Source: Boswellia sacra
Lineage: Eukaryota > Streptophyta > Magnoliopsida > Sapindales > Burseraceae
Length of the DNA stretch: 64,000 nucleotides
Assembly: GCA_013180625.2 (NCBI GenBank)
Contig: SNVD02014772.1
Coordinates: forward strand, 372,001-436,000
Reading direction: 5' to 3'
Position 1 is the stretch's first letter. Each line of letters begins with the position of its first letter. The translations under genes were made by a program, and so were the position numbers. The notes beneath the pieces were generated by a model, which ran no database searches, had not been told where the DNA came from, and saw only the letters and a list, made by a program, of their open reading frames with translations. Shown in pieces: positions 9,717 to 19,900 of the stretch.

Positions 9717-11493
9717 TTACTTGCTCGGCTAGAAAGGCCTTCTTTTTCACATTCAGTTTTCTTTTCACAATGCACAAGTCTTTCAAAAATTTTGCATAAG
9801 AAGGTACCTGTTTGATCACATCAAGCAAGGGAATGTTGACCTTTACCTGTTTGAAAATTTCAAAGATTTCAGAATTGTGAGTTGGCTTCTTTTGTGTGGC
9901 TAATGCTTGAGGAAATGGAGGCACAGATGAGGATTTGGTTTCCTCTTCGCTAGGTGTTGGTTTGGCAACCTCTTCCTGCCCTTTAGAGATCGATTCTTCT
10001 TCTTTCTCACAAAGGTCAGGAATGTGTTTTTCAACAACCTTACCATTGCGAAGGGTCATGACTGACTTGGCTTGGTCAAAATAATGGTTATTTGAACTCC
10101 CTGCATTTGAGTTAGATTGATCTTTGGGGTTTTGCAATGTTTGAGAAGGAAATTTTCCCTTCTCTTGGATGCTAAATGTAGATACAAATTTTGCAAGAGT
10201 TTCTGACAAATTTGCTAATGTTTGAGCAGTTTGACTATTGAAAGTCTCTTTCTTTGCAATGAATGAATGTAATGTTTCTTCAAAGTCATTTCTAGGAGGA
10301 GGAGCATATGCACGATTATGAGAATTTTGAAAATTTTGTCGTGTTTGGAAGGGGACTTGTGAAGATTGTGCATGGTTGTCATTTTTCCAACTAAAATTTG
10401 GATGATTTCTCCAACCAGGATTGTAGGTTTGTGAGTATGGATTGTGATTTGGCCTTTTGAAAGTGTTCAAGGCATTGGTTTGCTCATGGAGACATTCCCC
10501 AAAGGCAGGCAAAGTTGGGCAATCATCAGTAGAATGGTCATTGTCATCACAAATGTTACAGACATTTTCTTGAATAGAATTCAATTGACCACTCTTTTTC
10601 ATTTCTAAAGCTTCGACTTTTCTAGCTAGGGATGCATATTTGGCTTGAAGGTCATGGTCTTCCCTAAGGTTGTAAATGCATCTATTGGATGTCGAGGTTG
10701 GGGCCTTGCCTAGTACCTCATAGGTGCCAGCAGTGTCCCAATTTTGTGCCTTTTCTGCCAAGGAATCTAGGAAGTCAAGTGCTTCCTCAGGGTCTTTTTC
10801 TTTAAATTCTCCATTGCATATTAATTCTACTAGTTGCCTATCTTGAGGTGTTAACCTTTCATAGAAGTGTGCAACTATTCTCCAAGTTTCAAACCCATGA
10901 TGAGGACAGGTATTAAGTAGTTCCTTATACCTATCCCAACATTGGTAAAGGGTTTCCCCTTGTTTTTTAGAGAAATCGAAAATTTGTCTTTTAAGAGAAT
11001 TTGTTCTATGGGTAGGAAAAAATTTTTTCAAAAATTGTTGTTTCATCTCATCCCATGAACTGATGGAATTCGACCTCAAATTTTGTAGCCATGTTCTAGC
11101 TTTATCTTTTAAAGAAAAAGGAAAAAGCTTTAATCTAATAGTGTTTATGCTACAATTTGGGTCAGTGTAGGAGCTACATACCTCTTCAAAGAGTTTTAAG
11201 TGCGAATATGGGTTCTCCATGTCAAGGCCATGAAAAGTAGGTAGAAGCCGAACAAAACTTGGTTTGAAATTGAAATGGATTGAATCTGGAGGAGAAACTA
11301 CACAAGACGGTGCACTAGTCCTTACCGGATTCATGTAGTCTCTGAGGGTTCTTCGTTGGTTTTGATCATTTTGTTACGAACGGTTGTCCCCTTCATCCGT
11401 GAATATTTCCACATGATTATCGGCCATGTTTTCTAATGAAGATGATATTTTTCTAACAAGTCTATCACTAGATGTTCGTGACCAAATTTTCAT
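9679..11493 (-). pseudogene. Athila-type gag polyprotein, one in-frame stop
   Basis: The open frame from 11334 gives 551 aa of retrotransposon gag: the capsid-like part (FHGLDMENPYSHLKLFEEV, LVELICNGEF, AEKAQNWD), a coiled linker, and a zinc knuckle CNICDDNDHSTDDC near residues 258-272 for RNA packaging. The same frame extends upstream to an ATG at 11493 and is cut by a TAA at 11374-11376, so the true gag probably began at 11493. It joins protease through a frameshift near 9700. Gag forms the particle that encloses element RNA and enzymes. Confidence 0.85.
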
Positions 11494-11597
11494 GCAAGAA
11501 AGAGAGAAGAAAAGAGAAGAAAAGATGAACACACGAAAAATTTAGATCTAAGATGAGAAAAGAGAACACTTATAATTTTATACGCCAATTTTTACCT

Positions 11598-11615
11598 TCC
11601 CTAGCAACGGCACCA
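11598..11615 (-). other. Primer-binding site, tRNA-Asp-like
   Basis: On the minus strand, six bases inside the 5' LTR, the sequence reads TGGTGCCGTTGCTAGGGA. From memory this differs at about three positions from the complement of the plant tRNA-Asp 3' end used by Athila elements. The position is right for a PBS; the tRNA identity is inferred. Confidence 0.65.
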
Positions 11616-11621
11616 AAAACT

Positions 11622-12951
11622 TGACACATCCGAAAAAGGATTGTCTCCCAAGTATAGGAGTGTCGAAGTAATAAAACCCGGTGAGACCGGGGTCGATCCA
11701 CGAGGAAGGAGATTTTAGCGCTACAAATTATAAGCTAAGATGATTCAAAGATATGACAAGATAATATCAACAATAGATGAGAATAATTAAAATACGTAAG
11801 AAATTAACACAATAATAATGATAGCTAAGGTTAGAGGATCCGCCCTTGATATTTCAAATAAGGATAAACAACCCATTTTAGTTATATGAGTTATATTGCT
11901 TCGTTACCAATATTTATACCACTTCTCGTAAATGGGTTCAAGCATCCAATGTGCCAATCTCCATATGTTTACAACAAATCAAGGTTCTTAACTAGATTCG
12001 TGTCGGTAAGAAAGAATCATACGACATCTAGAAAGGATCCAAGCATTTGATGTGTCAAGGATTGTCTACAATGGATCAAGACCTTCACTTTACGAGTGGT
12101 GCCAAGATTGATTAAGAGAATAAATATAAATCATACAAACAACATAAGATTATGATTATTAAGCACATATTAAGAGTTAGAGAATCCTTACTCTCATATC
12201 AAGGGTTTCACCCTTTCACCTTAGCAAGAGAGAAATTAGCAAGACATTATAAGAGAAAGAACACAAATTGCAAGAAAAAGGAAATTCATTAATAACATTA
12301 AAACACAAGAGAGAAACACCATACAAGATCCCAGCAAAAGACAAGATGCCCTAATGGGTCACAAGGCACTTCTATTTATAGATACATTCAAGGGCAAACT
12401 TGTCAAATTACAAAGGAATAATTGTCAAATACTAGACGCACCAACTTTGATAATTAGGGTAATTAGGTGAACCGAATTTGAACACCGATTTTGACCTTGA
12501 ATTATTGTGAATTTTAATCACATGTCTTCATGAAAATCGTAGATATTTCTCTCAGCTTTCTAGAACATCTTGATTCATACGATTTGGATATGTATTCTGA
12601 GAGATATGATCCAAATACTGAGGCATGGTTAAGCTGGGCTGAAACTGCAGATGGGTTCACTTCAAGTCCATTTTTGGTCCACTAAGAAACCGAATTTGAT
12701 GATGCTTCTGAAATACAATCTTGTATATAATTTAATCATCTTTCCAAAACATTAAGATTTGCACCATTTTGATCTATAAATAGAGAGTTATGCCCATTTT
12801 ACCGAACCTGTAACAAAACCAAAATTAAGAGGAAGTTAATTCCAAAGATGCGAAGACTACAAATATACTTAAGTTGAGGAATTTAATGATACTATTAATG
12901 TAATATGATGAACTAAGCTCTTATTAAACATACATATTTAAGTGTTCATCA
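11622..12951 (-). repeat. 5' LTR of the Athila-type element
   Basis: About 1.33 kb, starting TGACACATCC and ending GTTCATCA on the plus strand. It is the partner of 1926-3254 and lies upstream of gag, so it should hold the element's promoter. On the right it is bounded by the target duplication at 12952-12956. Confidence 0.9.
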
Positions 12952-12956
12952 ATGTG

Positions 12957-12990
12957 GATTTGTTCAATTTGCAAATTAACAAGCCGTACC
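12957..12990 (+). pseudogene. RBP47-like fragment, right part after the retrotransposon
   Basis: Directly after the duplicated target site ATGTG (12952-12956) the frame left at 1925 continues with GFVQFAN, the RNP1 end of the RRM. Similarity to RBP47 fades within about ten residues, so the fragment was already truncated or degenerate. Confidence 0.6.
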
Positions 12991-13309
12991 TTTCTTGGTT
13001 TAACTCATTGAATTTACATCTTTTAGAGGTATAATTACTAATATCAAGGAAATCATTGTTCTTACCAATTGCTGTTATGTCTTCTTCAAGAGAGATAGAG
13101 AGCTAAATTCATTGTAAGCTAACTTTGATATATGATTAAATGTGATTGATTGATGGAGTAGTACTCATTGTAATTGTAGAAATAGTTGTTTTAGAGTATA
13201 GTTTTTTTCTTTTACTTTTTGCTATGTAGAGTTGTGATATATGATTAAATATAATTGATTGGACGATTGGTACTTTTTGTGATTGTAGATTTGGGGTAGA
13301 CTAAAATTG

Positions 13310-13440
13310 GTTATGCTTACTTGTTTGCTATATGGATTTTGGATATATGATTGAAAGCGATTGATTGGAGGATTGATGTTTATTAAATGAGAAATTTAAT
13401 GTGATAAATGATAAAGATTATGCACTTTATAAATTTTTCT
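13310..13440. repeat. Direct repeat flanking the TOPLESS fragment (partner 14575-14705)
   Basis: About 130 bases beginning TATGCTTACTTGTTTG and including GATATATGA and a diverged AATGTGA(C/T)AAATGATA recur after the TOPLESS exons, each time just before a palindrome cluster. Shorter related pieces (GATATATGATTAAAT) lie at about 13128 and 13231. It looks like an element-internal duplication. Confidence 0.55.
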
Positions 13441-13466
13441 TAAAAATCCTATTTAAAACATAGATA

Positions 13467-13556
13467 ATATTTGGTGGTTAGTAAACAATCAAGTATTCTA
13501 TGTTTTTTAAATTTATTTTAAAAAATATACTTGGCGGTTAAAAACCCTCAAGTATG
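13467..13556. repeat. Palindromic subterminal motifs, first cluster
   Basis: Two inverted motifs of the type TACTTGGCGGT...ACC(G/C)TCAAGTA at about 13467-13497 and 13528-13556. They match those at 14722-14850 and next to the right end at 16784-16900. Confidence 0.6.
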
Positions 13557-13734
13557 TTTTTTTTTTTAATTTTTAAAACTAATAATACATGTTTTGTGCA
13601 TGTTGTAGATTCTGATTTTTCTTTTTATGGGTGATGAGGGTTGATTTCTGCTACCCTATGATATTGGAAGTTGTAAATTTTATCTCATGATATGATTATT
13701 CACAGATTGTTCCCATGTGGGACAAATAAAGAAG

Positions 13735-14370
13735 GAGAGTCATACTTAGTGGAATTCTATTAGCTATCTCAACTAGCGACAATGGTGTTAAAATTCTAGC
13801 AAATACTGATGGAATCAGGCTGCTACGTACAGTGGAGAATCGTGCATTTGATACTTCTAGAGTTGCTCCTGCAGCTGTTCTTAAGGTAAAGCTAAAGTTC
13901 TTATGTTGACCTACTTGTTGATAAATGTTTTCCTAAATGCATAATGTCTATACAGGCTCCTGCAATAGGCATATTTGGTTCAGCAAATACAGGTGTTGCA
14001 ACAAGCATTGCAGATCGAGTTACTCTAGTAGCTGTAGCAGCAATTGTTGGAATGGTGAGTGTTGATGTCTTTGCCATGGATAATTCTGATTTTAAGTGTA
14101 GCTTAGACTTACTGTCATAGTAATGCAAATTTTTTATTGAATACAGCTGGGGATACACATGACATGAAAAAGGAATTTTGTGTAAAATGATCTAATTTTT
14201 TTCCCTTTGGCTTCTGCAGAGCAATGATACTAGAAGTTTGGCTGATGTGAAACCCAAAATCACTGATGAGTCTGTGGAAAAGTCAAGGATCTGGAAACTG
14301 ACAGAAATCAATGAAACATCATAGTGCCGATCTCTTAGGCTTCTGGATAATTTACAACCAATGAGGGTAT
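13735..14370 (+). pseudogene. TOPLESS (TPL/TPR co-repressor) gene fragment
   Basis: Three exon-like pieces with preserved splice sites encode the linker between the two WD40 halves of TOPLESS. The first is to 13885: NGVKILANTDGIRLLRTVEN, then AFDTSRVAPAAVLK. The second is 13956-14054: APAIGIFGSANTGVATSI, ending at GTGAGT. The third is from 14220: SLADVKPKITDESVEKSRI followed by WKLTEINE. TOPLESS proteins recruit repression complexes to transcription factors in the nucleus. Upstream frame breaks and stops, and the lack of the rest of the ~1100-aa protein, show this is a captured, non-functional fragment. Confidence 0.8.
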
Positions 14371-14574
14371 GGTACTTGCTTCTGGAATGCTCACTGGAAA
14401 ATATAATAAGGGAATTATACCACCTGACAATCGGTTTGCATTAGAAACTTACAAAGTAATTAGATGGATTTGATACACTTCAGTTGTTATAATCCATTGT
14501 TATTCTTTGCTCTTATTGGTGTAAATTACTGACTATATGAATTACAAAGTTGCTAATTACTTGGTATTGTGTAG

Positions 14575-14705
14575 TATGCTTACTTGTTTGTTATATGGAT
14601 TTTTGATATATGATAAAGTGTGATTGATTCGATGATTGATGCTTGTTTTATGAGAATTTTGTTTAATGTGACAAATGATACAGATTATGAATTTCTGAAA
14701 TTTTT
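14575..14705. repeat. Second copy of the direct repeat flanking the TOPLESS fragment
   Basis: Partner of 13310-13440. Same order of short motifs with scattered substitutions, again ending just before a palindrome cluster. Confidence 0.55.
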
Positions 14706-14721
14706 TAAATATATATATAAT

Positions 14722-14850
14722 ACTTGGCTGATTACTAACTGCCAAGTATATATATATTTTTTTAATTTTTAAAACTATTTATACTTGGCGGTCAAAAACC
14801 GTCAAATATAGTTAGATGCATACTTGACGGTTAAAAACTGTCAAGTATAT
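14722..14850. repeat. Palindromic subterminal motifs, second cluster
   Basis: Three inverted motifs (halves TACTTGGCGGT / ACCGTCAAATA and TACTTGACGGT / ACTGTCAAGTA) separated by short AT-rich spacers. The array resumes at 16784 after the solo LTR. Confidence 0.65.
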
Positions 14851-15104
14851 ATATTTTTTAATTTTTTAAAACTATTTATGTTAGCCCTAAGGCTATATGA
14901 TAATTTTGATGATAACAATATACATTGATTCATTGTGATTTACTAACATGTTTATTTATGTGCAAGACTAAGATCATTGAAATAATTATAAAATCAAGAA
15001 GAGGTTTATTAAAATGAAGTGTTGAAGCTAAGGAGAAGACTACATGTTAAAGGCACCAAAGTTTAAGAACAAGGTTTGACTCAAGGAATATGACATATGA
15101 GCAA

Positions 15105-15770
15105 TGTTCAATCAATTAGTCATATATATCTCTATAGATGTCCCAATGACGTGATTCATGATCCTTTGGAAAGCTTACTCAATTTATAACATTTCATATG
15201 TTTTAAAGAAATTCAAATTTCAAGTGTAAGGTTGTCCAAATCATCATGCAAGTTGAAAGATAAATGGAAGTAGCTGACATGAGCACCGAATACTCTTTTA
15301 GACATATCTTGAGCTAGAAAAATCAAAATGACTTGATTCTTATGGCATTGGAAAGAGGACTTAATGAAGCACATTTCATATGTTTCAATGAAATTCAAAT
15401 TTCAAAAGGAAGGTCGACATAATTGACATGCAATTCGGTGAACTGACACAGAGAAAAAAAATCAACTCATTTGAGCATCGAATGATGTTTTGTCCATATC
15501 TTAGTTAGAGATATCCAAATGACTTGATTCTTGTGGCATTGGAAAGATGATTCAATGGAACAGATTTCATATTCTTTGAAGAAATTCAAATTTCAAATAG
15601 AAGGCTAACATAATACACATGCAAGTCGGTGGACTGACACACGGAAGAAAAATCAAGTCACATGAGCACCGAATGATGTTTTGGCCATATCTTAAGATAC
15701 AGATATCCAAATGACTTGGTTCTTAATGCGTTGTAAAGCTTATTCAATTTTGCAGATCTTTTTTGTTTTG
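15105..15770 (+). repeat. Diverged ~185-bp tandem repeats in the LTR U3 region
   Basis: A block containing CATATCTTA, (G)ATATCCAAATGACTTG, ATTC...CATT(G)GAAAG and ATTCAAATTTCAAA recurs about four times (near 15110, 15300, 15490 and 15680). It lies upstream of the LTR TATA box, where enhancer repeats are usual. Confidence 0.55.
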
Positions 15771-15888
15771 CATATTTTCAAATTTGAAATGGTTCATTAA
15801 CAAAAATGGTAGACAAGATTACAGTTTTTATGGTGGGCAGAAAATTTGGAGTTGGTGTCTTTACTTGATTAAGTTCATCTCATTTGCC

Positions 15889-15896
15889 TATAAAAG
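15889..15896 (+). promoter_or_regulatory. TATA box of the solo LTR
   Basis: TATAAAAG about 1010 bases into the LTR, followed by a C-rich stretch, fits a plant LTR promoter at the U3/R border. Activity is not shown by sequence alone. Confidence 0.5.
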
Positions 15897-16104
15897 GAGC
15901 CCTTCTCCCATGCATTCAAGTAGAGCAAGAGAAGCATCTATCAAGCAAAAAAAAGAGAAATATCAAGTCTAGAGAGCTTTTATATTCTTTATCTACTCTT
16001 TGAAGAGAGTTATACTTTTGTTGTAAAAATTATCTTTTTCTTGTATTGTGGTGAGAGTGAGATATTCTTGTAAAGGATAAAAGTTATCCTTGAGAGAACT
16101 CTTT

Positions 16105-16460
16105 CCTTGGTGAGGTTATTCATCAAGAAGAACTCTTGGTGTGGTATTATCAAGGGTTGAAGGAAGTTTCCTTGGTGAGGTTGTTCATCAAGAAGAACTC
16201 TTGGTGTGGTGTTATCAAGAATTGAAGGAAGTTTCCTTGGTGAGGTTGTTCATCAAGAAGAACTCTTGGTGTGGTGTTATCAAGGGTTGAAGGAAGTTGC
16301 CTTGGTGAGGTTGTTCATCAAGAAGAACTCTTGGTGTGGTGTTATCAAGGGTTGAAGGAAGTTGCCTTGGTGAGGTTGTTCATCAAGAAGAACTCTTGGT
16401 GTGGTGTTATCAAGAGTTGGAAGAAAAAGTCTTGGTGAGGTTGTTCATCAAGCAAGTTGT
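16105..16460 (+). repeat. 65-bp tandem repeat downstream of the LTR promoter
   Basis: Units begin CCTTGGTGAGG at 16105, 16170, 16235, 16300 and 16365, with a partial sixth at about 16430, an exact 65-bp period. Each holds TTCATCAAGAAGAACTC and GGTGTGGT. The period is not a multiple of three, so no repeat protein is encoded. Confidence 0.85.
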
Positions 16461-16919
16461 AAAGATTCTACAACTTAGTGGAAAGCTTAGCTCGTGGAGC
16501 TAGGAGCCCGTGGACATAGGCAAGGTTTGCCGAACCACGTAAATTGAGTTTGCACTCTCTCTATCCCTTTCATCTTTATATTTACTTGCACTTGTGATTG
16601 TTCATCATTATTCTTCTTTTGATTGCATTTTTGATAAATTCTAATTTCATCTTCTTCACCTTTATTCTCAAAGAAAGAGTGAACTAATTTTAATCTTTCA
16701 AGAAAAGTTTTTTAAATCCGTTTTGATAAATAAAAACTCAATTCACCCCCCCTCTTGGGTTGCCATACCTGGGTCAACAATTTATACTTGACGGTCAAAA
16801 ACCGTCAAGTATAGTCATATGCATATTTGGCGGTATCATTTGTGGCGTTTTCAAGACTGCCAAATATATACATATTTGACGATTTTTTACCGCCGAATAT
16901 GGTCATTTTTCTTGAAGTG

Positions 16920-18167
16920 CGAATGCCAGAGACTGATGAGCAAATGCTCAAGGCAGCTGAGCAAATGCCTGCAGATTATCAAGATGAACAACCCGTTGTT
17001 GAGCCCGAGATGACAGCAACAAAGAAGATAGAAATCTAAGAAGAAATCTAAGGGAACTGATTTGAAGGACAAGAAGAAGGTTAAAGTGGTGAAAAAAAAA
17101 GTCTGACAAGAAGAAGAAGAAAATTGAAACAGCAGTCCCAAAACTGAGGGATGAGTCTTTGTCAGATGAACCAACTCAAGTTAAACCTGACATGACATTG
17201 CCTTCACCACCTACTGAAGCAAAACCTGATATTGCACCAATTCCTAAAGCAGCACAACATGTCTCTCCACATTCACCACAATCACCTCCACATGTAGCAG
17301 AAACCACAATAAGTGCAAAACACACACAGGAAACCATTCCTGAAGTAGACATAACAGAACCAACCACAACACTCCTACCTTAGCAGAATCACTTGCAGCT
17401 TACAGCCAATAGAAACCAGTGCTGACAGACTTGATAAGGAAATCCACAAGATTATGGCAAAGGTCATTGCTACATCATCTGATACAACTGAAGCACAGCC
17501 AACTACTGTGGCTTCTGAACAGCCTACACCCACCACTACTGGGAAAAGGTTCAATATAAAGGCTAGAAGATTCAAAAAGTGACCTGGTAGTTCCTCTTCC
17601 TCTCCTGTTCGCAAGTCTCCCCGACTTCGTTAAATTTTTTTTGGAACTTTTTCTGAAATCAAGGGGGAGATTGGTAGTAGTTTTTGATAACTCTCTGTTT
17701 TTGATATTTTTGGTTTTTATTTTATTTTTTGTTGCTTCTCCTTCACTTTAGGGGTAGTAAGTAAGGGGGAGTAAGGAGTTTTTACCTGTGCATTAGAACT
17801 ATTTTATGCCTTGTGTTTTTTAACTTATTACTTTGTAGGATTTACTTTACTGTGTTTTGTCTTATTACCTACCTATTCATTTGATTGATGTTTTAGTCAC
17901 ATTTTGTTATTTGCTCTGATCATGCTTGGATTGCAGTGTTGTTTGACAAGATTTAATTCACTTTGTTTTGTTTTGCAGGAAATGCACATTCAGAACATCT
18001 TTTTGTTATGTAATTTGTAACTGCACAATTGTTATTTATTTAAGTGTGATATTTTCTGTTTGTTAGATCATGATTGCTGATAGTTGTTTCTGACTTATCT
18101 TTATGTGATATTTTTTTTTCAAAAATAGTGTGGTGTTTTCATTACAAGTTGCCAAAAAGGGGGAGAT
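16920..18167 (+). mobile_element. 3' internal part of a SIRE-like copia element, degenerate
   Basis: Between the CACTA end and a polypurine tract lies a Lys/Pro-rich, frame-broken coding remnant (for example KKKKKIETAVPK and then QVKPDMTLPSPPTEAKPD near 17100-17230). It is followed by non-coding DNA with GGGGGAGAT-type purine blocks (17662, 17755) and finally AAAAAGGGGGAGATT (18153-18167) just before an LTR. The layout matches the end of an env-like or trailing ORF and the 3' UTR of SIRE-type copia elements. The 5' part is missing, cut by the CACTA-like insertion. Confidence 0.6.
18153..18167 (+). other. Polypurine tract of the SIRE-like element
   Basis: AAAAAGGGGGAGATT immediately precedes the TGTTGG start of the LTR, the classic polypurine tract context for copia elements. 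Confidence 0.7.
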
Positions 18168-18444
18168 TGTTGGTGTCAACGTGTGACACTCTTGCACGTG
18201 CCATGCACATGATAATTTTGATAAACTTGTAACAAAACTAGAATGTTATATTGTTTCTTATTTTACTGTTTCTAGAAGTATAATTTAGGAAGTGTTTGAT
18301 TCATAATGAAATCTCCTTAGATTATGACATTATTTGATGTATCCTAATTAAAATAGGAGTATATTTATTTCAGTCCCATTTTATTTAGGAAATATTTATA
18401 TCACTTCCTATTGTATTAGTCTTTATCCTAATTACAATTGGGCA

Positions 18445-18500
<56 letters not shown>

Positions 18501-18993
18501 ATATTATGTTTACATAACAAGTGGATGTTGATGGGTGTGTGCACAGTATTCCAAGAATTAAGAGGAGAGCTTTAACATAAATTAGAATGCTTCTTTTTTA
18601 GTGTTTTATTCATGTATGAGAAGTTGTAATCGTGCATGAATTTTTTATTAGGTTTGTCTGAGTTAGCATACACTTGAGAGAACTTGAGAGTTAAGTGTTT
18701 ATGTAATTCAGTGTTAGACATCGTGGTTGTGTATTACTTAGAGAGTGGGCGGTATCTCTAGAGTTTAAGATCTAGGCTAGTTTTTGTTTTACAAAGATTA
18801 GGTCAACGTGTGAGAGTGGGTCAGCACTGTAAACGATCATAAAGATTGCACAAACAAGAACTTAGTGAATTGCAGCTCTAAAGCTGTCCGTCGATGTAGG
18901 TTTTATAACCAAATCACGTAAAATCCTCCTGTGCCATTTTATTGTACAGTTTACTGTTATATTGCTCATAACTTCATACTTTCAAAACTAACA
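18168..18993 (+). repeat. 3' LTR of the SIRE-like element
   Basis: Starts TGTTGGTGTC after the polypurine tract and ends AAAACTAACA at about 18993, giving TG...CA with short inverted ends. It contains a (CT)n(TA)n tract. No second copy is in the window, so the right border is set only by the end motif. Confidence 0.55.
18442..18500. repeat. (CT)n followed by (TA)n microsatellite
   Basis: About 15 CT units run directly into about 12 TA units inside the LTR. This could be polymorphic. Confidence 0.85.
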
Positions 18994-19900
18994 AGTTATG
19001 TGAGTTAATGTAATATAGTTACAACACGTTTATTAAACGGGTTATATTGTGTTTCAAGTCTTGACACAAATAATTAAATGCGTTGTATCCGTGTTAGAGA
19101 AAATTTTACTAGCTTATATACTAACACGACATGAACACGACAAGCAAATATGAATTTATAAATCTTATTAGAGTAGATCTCGTAAAAACAGAGCTTTTAT
19201 TAAAAAAAAAGTTGTTGGTTTGATTGAATAAATATATTAGTACTCATTAATGTCAAATTACCAAAATAATTTTTTAGAAAAGAAAGATAAGATAAATCTT
19301 TTAAAACATGGTAAGAGTATATTTTATATTTCACAACTTAAAAAAAAAAACCTCAAAAAGAGCTTTTATCCGAAAACCGCAATTTCGAGCTTCTCCTAAT
19401 AAAACATAACATAACTTCACAACTTTTTTAATCATTTATAAGGTCTTTTTAGGTAGCATATAAATAACTTAAAAAAATTAGGAGAACTTTTGGTAATAAA
19501 AAATCTCTTTTAACCAATAAAAAAACCTAAACATTTTAGCCAATTGAAATGCCGAAACAACTGTGCTCTTACTAGTAATTTTATCTAGGATAATTTTATA
19601 ATTTTTTTAAGGGTGTATTGAAAAAAAGTTGGTAGAAATAGCCTCACCCTTTCCAAATAGCCCACCCTATCTATTATCATTATCAAATTTTCCTGTTCAT
19701 GCCAATACCAAGTTAGTCGGTTTACAAGACACAATAATAAGATATCCATTAAATGCTTCTCTTATCTTCCTTCCCATCTCATCGCTATATGAAGTTGCAT
19801 TCCATGTTACCAGAACACAAAAAAAACTACAACACCATCTCTCTCTCTCTCTCTGTTTTTTTTTTTTTTTTTTGGGTGTAACACTCTTCTCATTAAAAGA
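18994..19900. other. AT-rich intergenic stretch
   Basis: No gene seen. Around 19000-19145 there are repeated ACACG words (for example TAACACGACATGAACACGAC), as often seen in short plant repeat elements; I could not define ends. A (CT)n tract and poly-T run at 19840-19873 precede the pseudogene. Confidence 0.4.

Larger units (their letters stand above)
1926..12951 (-). mobile_element. Athila-type Ty3/gypsy LTR retrotransposon with two cargo ORFs
   Basis: An 11.0-kb element lies between two LTRs and is flanked by the 5-bp target duplication ATGTG (1921-1925, 12952-12956). Order along the minus strand is 5' LTR (11622-12951), primer-binding site, gag, protease, RT, RNase H, integrase, a 182-aa Cys-rich ORF, a LOG-like ORF, polypurine tract and 3' LTR (1926-3254). 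Protease-RT-RNaseH-integrase order marks it as gypsy. The gag style, the DLGAS protease site and a PBS resembling tRNA-Asp point to the Athila group (non-chromodomain). Gag and pol are broken, but both cargo ORFs are open. I count seven mismatches in the first ~190 aligned LTR bases, so the insertion is moderately recent. Confidence 0.9.
14879..16779 (+). mobile_element. Solo LTR of a copia (SIRE-like) retrotransposon
   Basis: A 1.9-kb insertion that starts TGTTAGCCC and ends GGGTCAACA, flanked by the 5-bp duplication ATTTA (14874-14878 and 16780-16784). The end carries AATTCACCCCCCCTCTT, common at the 3' end of SIRE-type copia LTRs. A TATAAAAG box lies at 15889-15896. No internal region, primer-binding site or ORF is present, so it is a solo LTR left by recombination. 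The palindromic array of the host element resumes directly after it. Confidence 0.75.
12991..16919. mobile_element. CACTA-like element carrying TOPLESS exons (right end)
   Basis: The right end at 16919 reads CTTGAAGTG, i.e. CACTTCAAG outward-in, a CACTA-type terminus. Palindromic subterminal motifs of one family occur at 13467-13556, 14722-14850 and 16784-16900. Between them lies a captured piece of a TOPLESS gene, making it a Pack-CACTA. A 1.9-kb solo LTR interrupts the array (14879-16779). The left end is not found; it may lie before the window if the RBP47-like fragment belongs to the same element. No transposase is visible. The left coordinate is where RBP47 similarity ends. Confidence 0.5.

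Noticed and set aside
16105..16460. Regular 65-bp repeats considered as a CRISPR-like array
   Set aside because: There are no unique spacers; the whole unit repeats head to tail inside a plant LTR.
17159..17383. 74-aa Pro/Thr-rich ORF considered as a cell-wall protein gene
   Set aside because: It continues, out of frame, from the Lys-rich remnant of the copia element just before its polypurine tract, so it is element-derived.
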